Source: an uncultured Bacteroidales bacterium (GTDB lineage: Bacteria > Bacteroidota > Bacteroidia > Bacteroidales > UBA932). From it: a DNA stretch of 11,209 nt. The DNA lies in contig CAKUYG010000059.1 of the NCBI GenBank assembly GCA_934702165.1, positions 1 to 11,209 of the forward strand, given 5' to 3'. How positions within the stretch are numbered: position 1 is the first letter of the stretch; each line of letters begins with the position of its first letter. This document shows, one piece after another, positions 5,865-11,209 of the stretch. The translations under genes were made by a program, and so were the position numbers. The notes below the pieces were generated by a model, which made no database searches, was not told where the DNA came from, and worked only from the letters and a program-made list of their open reading frames with translations.

Positions 5865-8318
5865 ATGAAACTGTTGTCCCGCATACTTTTCCCGGCCGCC
5901 GTCATGGCCATCACCGCTGCAGGAGCCATGGACTTCGGCAAAGCGCCCTCCGGCCCGTCCGCAGCTCCACTTGTGTCCGAGAGCCGGGACACGGTGATCT
6001 ATCCGCCCTACAACTACCGCCCGCGCACCGCAAGAGGAAGCGCCTCGGCCGACAGCCTGTACGAGGAAATATTCGAAATCCCGGACTCCACCCTCTCTGT
6101 CAAGACATTGAGTCCGAGAGACTCCCTCAAAGCCCTGCTGGACTCCACCCTTTGGGACAAGCTCGACTCGATATACATCGCAGACTCCACCGCCAAAGCG
6201 AAGGCCAAGTTCGAAGCCTGGTATGCAGGCCTCTCCAAAGAGGAAAAGAAAAAGTACGACAGGGAGCAACACGACAAGATGATGATGGCCCGAGCCGACT
6301 CCATCCGGGCCGTCAAGGAAGAGCAGAAAGCCATCAGGGACAGCATTCTGGAAGCCACCCCGAGGATTCTCGAGACCTACGCGATCCCTGACTCGATGCA
6401 GTACAAGCGCATCATAGCCTGGACACTTGACAGGGACTTCGGCAAACTCAAGCCGTACATCCCGGACACCACTTACAATTACCACTTCCACGATTACCCG
6501 TTCCAGCGCAACGACGTCAACGCCAGCTGGCTCGGGGTGGCAGGTAGTCCAGTCCAGTACTACAACTGGTTCAAACGGGGCGGCACCGAGGGGGTCGAGT
6601 TCTACGACGCCTTCGAGTCCTGGAGCTACTCCCCGGGGACTCTTCCCCACTACAATTCCAAGACGCCGCACACCGAACTCGCATACTTCGGCACCCTCTT
6701 CGCCGGAGACGACAAGGAATCCAACAACCTCCGCCTCTTCACCACCCAGAACATCACCCCGGCACTCAACTTCGCCCTGCTCTACGAAAGGTACGGGGGT
6801 GAGGGAATGCTCGAGAACGAAAACACTTCCAACTCCACCGCAGTAGCCCAGGCCAACTGGCTGGGGAAAAGATACACCGCCCACGCCGGCTACATCGGCA
6901 ACAGCATCACGATGGGAGAGAACGGGGGCATGCAGGACCTGAGGTGGATCCGGGACACGACGGTCAACTCCAGAGACATCCCCGTCAACCTCAAGAACGC
7001 GAAAAGCAAGGTCAAGAAACGCAGCTTCTTCATAGACCAGCAGCTGCGCATCCCGTTCAGTTTCATCAACAGGATCAGGGCCGCGCGCGACACCACCTAC
7101 AAGTACAACGCTGACAGCCTCGACCGCGACATCACCACAGCTTACATCGGCCACAGCGGAGAAGTATCCATCTACTCCAGGAAATACACCGATGCCACCA
7201 CTGACGAGGCATCCAAGGCGTTCTACAACAACGTCTTCAACCACGACCCGGCGGCGAGCGCCGACTCCCTCGGAGTGACGAAGATAGACAACAAGCTCTA
7301 CATCCGACTCCAGCCGTGGTCCAGCGAGGCCGCCGTCTCCAAACTCGACATCGGAGTCGGGGACTACCTCAAGACCTATTTCGACAGCAGCTACGTCCGT
7401 GGCACCCGACACAGGGAGAACTCAGTCTACGCCTACGCGGGGGTAGAAGGACAAATCAGGGACAACTTCTTCTGGGACGCCAAGGGACGCTATGTGGTGC
7501 TGGGGCACGACTTCGGGGACTTCAGCCTCGAAGCCGACGCACGCCTGGAATTCTACCCGTTCAGACGCGCCCGCCGGAGCCCGGTAAGCCTTACGGCCCG
7601 CTTCGAGACCCGCCTGCAGGAGCCGACCTACTACCAGCAGCACATCAACGCCAACCACTTCGCCTGGGACAACGACTTCTCCAAGATCACCACCACTCGC
7701 ATCTCCGGAAGTCTGGACATCCCGTATTGGAAGGCATCCGTGTCCGCAGGCTACGCCCTTCTGGGCAACAACATATACTACGATGCTCTCGGCACGGTCC
7801 GTCAGAACGGCAAGGCCATGAGCATCCTCTCGGCCGACATCCGCAAGGATTTCGTATTCGGCCCGCTGCATCTTGACAACAGGGTGCTCCTCCAGTACTC
7901 CTCCGACCCTCAGGTCGTGCCGCTTCCGGCGGCCGCCTTCAATCTCAGATACTATTTCCAGTTCACCGTCCAGAAAGTTCTGCAGATGCAGATCGGAGCC
8001 GACGGCTACTACAACACCTCCTGGAACTCTCCGATGTGGAACCCGAACATAGGAGTATTCTACAACCAGGCCGAAAGGAGCTACACCAACGGCCCGTATT
8101 TCGACATTTTTGTCAACATGCAGTGGAAGAGGGCCTGTATATTCGTAAAATACCAGAACGCCGGAGGCGGCTGGCCGATGGACAAGCACGACTTCTTCAG
8201 CTCCGACCGCCATACTGTGACTTTCAGCGGCATGAGCGGGCTCAAGCTTGGTATCTTCTGGCCATTCTACACCCAGCCTACAGGAAGGCCTCCTGTAGGA
8301 GGAACAAACAGGAAATAA
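5865..8318 (+). CDS. Putative porin (Porin_10 type) with long N-terminal extension
   Basis: The protein has 817 residues from the ATG at 5865. This start gives a proper signal peptide (MKLLSRILFPAAVMAITAAG). The longer frame from 5805 would translate the terminator and promoter. Residues 25-200 are not barrel-like: a Ser/Asp-rich part with repeated DSL/DSI/DST steps, then a charged helical segment at about 111-165 (FEAWYAGLSKEEKKKYDREQ). The barrel begins near residue 200 (YPFQRNDVNASWLGVAGSP, then QYYNWFKRGG). It continues with alternating aromatic strands and NLRLFTTQNITPALNFALLY, as in the Bacteroidota putative porins. Location should be the outer membrane; the solute is unknown. There is no Ton box or plug domain visible, so it is not a SusC-type receptor. 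It is followed after 7 bases by a lytic transglycosylase, probably in the same transcript. Confidence 0.8.
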   Translation: MKLLSRILFPAAVMAITAAGAMDFGKAPSGPSAAPLVSESRDTVIYPPYNYRPRTARGSASADSLYEEIFEIPDSTLSVKTLSPRDSLKALLDSTLWDKLDSIYIADSTAKAKAKFEAWYAGLSKEEKKKYDREQHDKMMMARADSIRAVKEEQKAIRDSILEATPRILETYAIPDSMQYKRIIAWTLDRDFGKLKPYIPDTTYNYHFHDYPFQRNDVNASWLGVAGSPVQYYNWFKRGGTEGVEFYDAFESWSYSPGTLPHYNSKTPHTELAYFGTLFAGDDKESNNLRLFTTQNITPALNFALLYERYGGEGMLENENTSNSTAVAQANWLGKRYTAHAGYIGNSITMGENGGMQDLRWIRDTTVNSRDIPVNLKNAKSKVKKRSFFIDQQLRIPFSFINRIRAARDTTYKYNADSLDRDITTAYIGHSGEVSIYSRKYTDATTDEASKAFYNNVFNHDPAASADSLGVTKIDNKLYIRLQPWSSEAAVSKLDIGVGDYLKTYFDSSYVRGTRHRENSVYAYAGVEGQIRDNFFWDAKGRYVVLGHDFGDFSLEADARLEFYPFRRARRSPVSLTARFETRLQEPTYYQQHINANHFAWDNDFSKITTTRISGSLDIPYWKASVSAGYALLGNNIYYDALGTVRQNGKAMSILSADIRKDFVFGPLHLDNRVLLQYSSDPQVVPLPAAAFNLRYYFQFTVQKVLQMQIGADGYYNTSWNSPMWNPNIGVFYNQAERSYTNGPYFDIFVNMQWKRACIFVKYQNAGGGWPMDKHDFFSSDRHTVTFSGMSGLKLGIFWPFYTQPTGRPPVGGTNRK

Positions 8319-8325
8319 ATCACTT

Positions 8326-9366
8326 ATGACCCGCAGAGACACCCCCGCCATCATAGTCGCTACGCTGACGGCAGCCCTGCTTGTCGCGACTTTTGCCGCA
8401 TCATTTTTCACAAAAAGAGCCGAAGAGGACGGAATACGCCCGCATATCCGCAGCATTCTGGAACTCGGACGCATGACGGACACGACCAAAGCCCTTGTGA
8501 TAGGATACAACCATTATCTGCTCGAAAGGTATGCCGAGAGCAACGGCCAGAGCATCGAGATAGACATCACAGGCAAGGACATATCATGGATAGATTCTCT
8601 CAAAGCCGGAAGGGTGGACATCGTGGTGGTGCCTTTTGAAGACAGCCTCGCGGTGGACAGCGTTCTGGTGTCGGTACCTGTGGACAGCCTCAGCGTCTGG
8701 CTCATGAGACACGATGACCACAGCAACATGGAAGACGCCAACGCCTGGATACTCGACTGGCTGGCAAGCGAAGAGCACGACGGCATCAAAGACAGCTACT
8801 TCAAGCGCTTCGATGCCTTCCGAAGCCGCCCCCGCGAGTCCATCAGCCCTTATGACAGCCTGATACGCACACACGCCGACTCTCTCGGCTGGGACTGGAG
8901 GCTCCTTGCCGCCATCATCTATCAGGAATCCCGTTTCCATATAGAAGCCCGCTCAAGACGCGGAGCGAGCGGACTGATGCAGATGATGCCAAGGACCGCT
9001 GAACGCTACGGCATCTCCGATCCCCTCTCCCCGGAAGAGAACATCAGGGCGGGGGCGCAACTGCTGGGCACGCTCATCCGGCGGTACTACAAGGTAGGGG
9101 CGAACGACGAGGAGCGTTACAAATACGCCCTCGCCGCCTACAACGCCGGCGTCGGCCGCGTGGACGACATCCTCAACCTCGCGCGCCTGCGTGGCGTGGA
9201 CACATCGCACTGGGACAATGTCAAGGCAGTCATCCCGGACATGACGGACCAGGAAGTCCTGGACAGCGGAGCCGTCAAACGGGGCCCGTTCAAGGGCAAG
9301 GAGACCATGGCCTATGTAGACAGGGTCATGGCCATTTATGATGAATTCAAGAGGATTTGTCCCTGA
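8326..9366 (+). CDS. MltF-like membrane-bound lytic murein transglycosylase
   Basis: The protein has 346 residues. One hydrophobic segment (about residues 8-27) without a lipobox Cys acts as signal or anchor. Residues about 55-155 (KALVIGYNHYLLERYAES, then KAGRVDIVVVPFEDSLAV) resemble a shortened solute-binding-protein domain as in MltF. The SLT catalytic domain follows: catalytic Glu201 in IIYQESRFH, then RRGASGLMQMMPRTAERYG (GLMQMMP at 216-222) and ALAAYNAGVGRV (269-279). It cleaves the MurNAc-GlcNAc bond of peptidoglycan, giving 1,6-anhydroMurNAc ends, in the periplasm. MltF of Escherichia coli is 518 residues, so the regulatory domain here is much reduced. The porin gene ends 7 bases upstream, which suggests a joint role in the envelope, but nothing in the sequence shows direct cooperation. 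Confidence 0.88.
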   Translation: MTRRDTPAIIVATLTAALLVATFAASFFTKRAEEDGIRPHIRSILELGRMTDTTKALVIGYNHYLLERYAESNGQSIEIDITGKDISWIDSLKAGRVDIVVVPFEDSLAVDSVLVSVPVDSLSVWLMRHDDHSNMEDANAWILDWLASEEHDGIKDSYFKRFDAFRSRPRESISPYDSLIRTHADSLGWDWRLLAAIIYQESRFHIEARSRRGASGLMQMMPRTAERYGISDPLSPEENIRAGAQLLGTLIRRYYKVGANDEERYKYALAAYNAGVGRVDDILNLARLRGVDTSHWDNVKAVIPDMTDQEVLDSGAVKRGPFKGKETMAYVDRVMAIYDEFKRICP

Positions 9367-9373
9367 AGCGGGG

Positions 9374-9414
9374 ACACTTTGCCGCAATTATTCTTAACTT
9401 AGCGGCCAAAGTGT
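9374..9414 (+). promoter_or_regulatory. Intergenic hairpin or dyad between the transglycosylase and the M13 peptidase
   Basis: ACACTTTGCCGC (9374-9385) pairs with GCGGCCAAAGTGT (9402-9414) over 12 bp with one bulged C at 9406. The loop is 16 bases (AATTATTCTTAACTTA). It starts eight bases after the transglycosylase stop. No proper T-run follows, only GTATTTTC, so it is at best a weak terminator. The right arm overlaps the promoter candidate, so an operator is also possible. Confidence 0.5.
9395..9402 (+). promoter_or_regulatory. Candidate -7 box for the M13 peptidase gene
   Basis: TAACTTAG at 9395-9402 differs from TAnnTTTG at one position. It shares TAACTT-GCGG context with the porin promoter (TAACTTAGCGG against TAACTTTGCGG). 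It ends 36 bases before the ATG. A correctly spaced -33 TTTG is not seen. A weaker alternative is TATTTTCA at 9416-9423. Confidence 0.45.
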
Positions 9415-9438
9415 GTATTTTCACAACAAATCCATACA

Positions 9439-11209
9439 ATGAAAAAGTTATTAGTGTTTATGATCCCTGTGATGATGCTGGCTTCAGCCTGCCAGTCAGG
9501 ACAGAAGGGAGAGAAGGTCCCCGGCATAGATGTCTCCGACATGGACCTGACCGTATCCCCGGGAAAAGATTTCTACCAGTACGCTGACGGCGGGTGGATA
9601 AAGAAACATCCGCTCAAGCCGGAGTACGCACGCTTCGGCTCTTTCGACGCCCTCCGCGAAAACAATGTGGAAAGGCTCAACGCCCTCTTCGCCGAGATGG
9701 CGACCATGTCTCCGGCCAAAGGGACAACCGACCAGAAGATAGTGGATCTCTATAAGCAGGGGCTCGACTCCACCAGGCTCAACGCCGAGGGTGCGGCTCC
9801 GCTCAAGAAGTATCTTGACGCCATCTATTCTGCAGCCGACAAGGCCGCACTCATGGCTGAGCTCGCAGAACTCAACAAATTCGGTGAAGGCGGATTCTTC
9901 AGTGTCGGCGTCAGCTCCGATCTGATGGACAGCAACAACCAGGTCCTCTACCTCGGACAGGGAGGGCTCGGCATGGGCGATCGCGACTACTATCTAGAGG
10001 AGAGCAACGCCGCACTCAAGAAAGGGTACTGCGAAATGCTCGCCAAGCTGTTCACCCTCAGCGGACTGGACAACGCGCAGAAAAGGGCTGACAACGCCCT
10101 CGCCACAGAGGATGGCATCGCAAAAGTATCTTGGACCAGCGTGGAAAACCGCGACTACACAAAGCAGTACAACCCTATGAGCGCGGAGCAGATCGACAAG
10201 GAATACCCTGGATTCGGCTTCGCCGCTTTCTTCAAGGCTCTCGGCATCGAGGATCCGGGCATGGTCATCGTGCAGCAGCCTTCATATTTCAAGGGTTTCT
10301 CAAAGATCTGGTCAGACTCCAGCCTTGATGCCCTCAAGGACTATCTTGCCGGCCAGTTCATCAGCAGCTCCGCATCCGCCCTGTCAGATGATTTCTATGC
10401 AGCCAACTTCGACTTCTTCAGTACGCAGATGAGCGGCATCACCGAGCAGAAACCTCGTTGGAAGCGCGCCATGAGCGTGCCGAACAGCATCCTGGGCGAA
10501 GCAGTCGGCCAGATGTATGTAAAGAAGTATTTCCCTGAGGCCTACAAAAACAAAGTCCTCGACCTCGTGAAGCAGCTTCAGGTCTCACTCGGCCAGCACA
10601 TCGACAGCCTCGAATGGATGTCCGACAGCACCAAGGCCTACGCAAGGGAGAAACTCGCCAACTTCACCGTCAAGATCGGTTATCCTGACAAGTGGAAAGA
10701 TTACAGCACCCTGTCAGTCGATCCGGAGAAGAGCTACCTTGAGAACCTGATGGCCGCCAGCGCATGGTATGTACAGGACAACCTGGGCAAACTAGGCAAG
10801 CCGACCGACCGCAGCGAGTGGGGCATGACACCTCAGACCGTCAACGCCTACTACAATCCTACGACCAACGAGATCTGCTTCCCGGCAGCCATCCTCCAGC
10901 CGCCTTTCTTCAACGCCGACGCCGATGATGCTGTCAACTACGGAGCCATCGGAGTGGTGATCGGCCACGAGATGACCCACGGATTCGACGACCAGGGCCG
11001 CCTCTTCGACAAGGACGGCAACATGAACAACTGGTGGCGTCCGGAAGACGAAGCCGCTTTCAAGGCCAAGACCGCAGTGCTCGTGGACCAGTACAGCGAA
11101 GTTGAGATCCTCCCGGGCGTACACGCCAACGGAGCCCTATCCCTCGGTGAGAACATTGCCGACCACGGCGGACTCAGCATCGCCTACACCGCCCTCCACA
11201 ACAAGCTTG
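9439..11209 (+). CDS. M13 family metallopeptidase (neprilysin/PepO-like) lipoprotein, 3' end missing
   Basis: The frame from the ATG at 9439 is open to the window edge: 590 residues are visible out of an expected 670-690. The N-terminus MKKLLVFMIPVMMLASAC is a lipoprotein signal with Cys18 as the likely lipidated residue, so the protein is probably attached to a membrane facing the periplasm or outside. The mature start (DVSDMDLTVSPGKDFYQYAD, then GGWIKKHPL) is the classic M13 N-terminal region. Catalytic signatures are N469AYYNP, zinc-binding H510EMTH514 in IGHEMTHGFDDQG, and the third zinc ligand Glu571 in GENIADHGG. It should cut peptides of limited size in the envelope. The missing part would carry the conserved C-terminal substrate-binding segment, so completeness cannot be judged. 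It has its own candidate promoter and a hairpin upstream. Confidence 0.93.
   Translation, partial: MKKLLVFMIPVMMLASACQSGQKGEKVPGIDVSDMDLTVSPGKDFYQYADGGWIKKHPLKPEYARFGSFDALRENNVERLNALFAEMATMSPAKGTTDQKIVDLYKQGLDSTRLNAEGAAPLKKYLDAIYSAADKAALMAELAELNKFGEGGFFSVGVSSDLMDSNNQVLYLGQGGLGMGDRDYYLEESNAALKKGYCEMLAKLFTLSGLDNAQKRADNALATEDGIAKVSWTSVENRDYTKQYNPMSAEQIDKEYPGFGFAAFFKALGIEDPGMVIVQQPSYFKGFSKIWSDSSLDALKDYLAGQFISSSASALSDDFYAANFDFFSTQMSGITEQKPRWKRAMSVPNSILGEAVGQMYVKKYFPEAYKNKVLDLVKQLQVSLGQHIDSLEWMSDSTKAYAREKLANFTVKIGYPDKWKDYSTLSVDPEKSYLENLMAASAWYVQDNLGKLGKPTDRSEWGMTPQTVNAYYNPTTNEICFPAAILQPPFFNADADDAVNYGAIGVVIGHEMTHGFDDQGRLFDKDGNMNNWWRPEDEAAFKAKTAVLVDQYSEVEILPGVHANGALSLGENIADHGGLSIAYTALHNKL

Noticed and set aside
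5832..7412. Long antisense open frame (526 codons) opposite the porin
   Set aside because: It lies wholly opposite a gene with clear signal peptide and barrel motifs; its Val/Gly/Glu-rich, low-complexity translation is what C-ending codons give on the other strand. No promoter or family motif supports it.
7422..8510. Second long antisense frame (362 codons) across the porin and transglycosylase
   Set aside because: It runs across two well-supported genes and their gap, and shows no recognisable domain.
11203..11208. HindIII site AAGCTT at the very end, as a possible cloning junction
   Set aside because: The other end shows no such site, and one six-base match is easily chance; the coding frame runs straight through it.
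1..11209. CRISPR array, tRNA, rRNA, insertion sequence or attachment site
   Set aside because: No repeated spacer pattern, cloverleaf, transposase motif or terminal inverted repeats were seen; the window is densely coding.

Overview
The window is a run of seven genes, all on the + strand, with short gaps and no stretch over 300 bases without a gene. It comes from a bacterium of the Bacteroidota, most likely Bacteroidales. The evidence is Bacteroidota-type -7 boxes (TAnnTTTG: TATATTTG twice and TAACTTTG once), no Shine-Dalgarno sequences, and typical families of this phylum: a DUF4143 ATPase, a DUF5020 Tsx-like protein, a Porin_10-type putative porin and a lipoprotein-type M13 peptidase. G+C is about 60% in most genes (37/60 in two rows counted by hand) with strong preference for C-ending codons. 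Genus cannot be fixed from sequence alone.

Layout. (1) Bases 3-3079: the 3' part of an AmgK-like sugar kinase, then a DUF4143-type AAA+ ATPase, then a MurU-like nucleotidyltransferase. Kinase and nucleotidyltransferase are the two enzymes of the anomeric MurNAc-recycling route to UDP-MurNAc. The ATPase lies between them, is poorer in G+C, has its own promoter set between two copies of a 20-bp dyad, and overlaps the nucleotidyltransferase by 4 bp. (2) Bases 3088-5841: a purine-salvage block with adenine phosphoribosyltransferase (own promoter, strong terminator), a DUF5020 Tsx-like outer-membrane protein and an AzgA/PbuG-type purine permease, closed by a strong terminator. It reads as outer-membrane entry, inner-membrane uptake, then trapping of adenine as AMP. 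(3) Bases 5845-9366: a putative porin with a roughly 200-residue N-terminal extension and, 7 bases later, a short MltF-like lytic transglycosylase. (4) From 9374: an intergenic hairpin and promoter candidate, then an M13 (neprilysin/PepO-like) metallopeptidase lipoprotein cut off by the window end.

Three start codons need care. The longest frames for the ATPase, Apt and the porin begin at codons lying inside promoter or terminator sequence (1011, 3117, 5805). The starts chosen here are 1029, 3144 and 5865. The best candidate for something undescribed is the ATPase and its tandem dyad inserted into a cell-wall recycling pair; the remaining genes look like ordinary Bacteroidales housekeeping and envelope functions.
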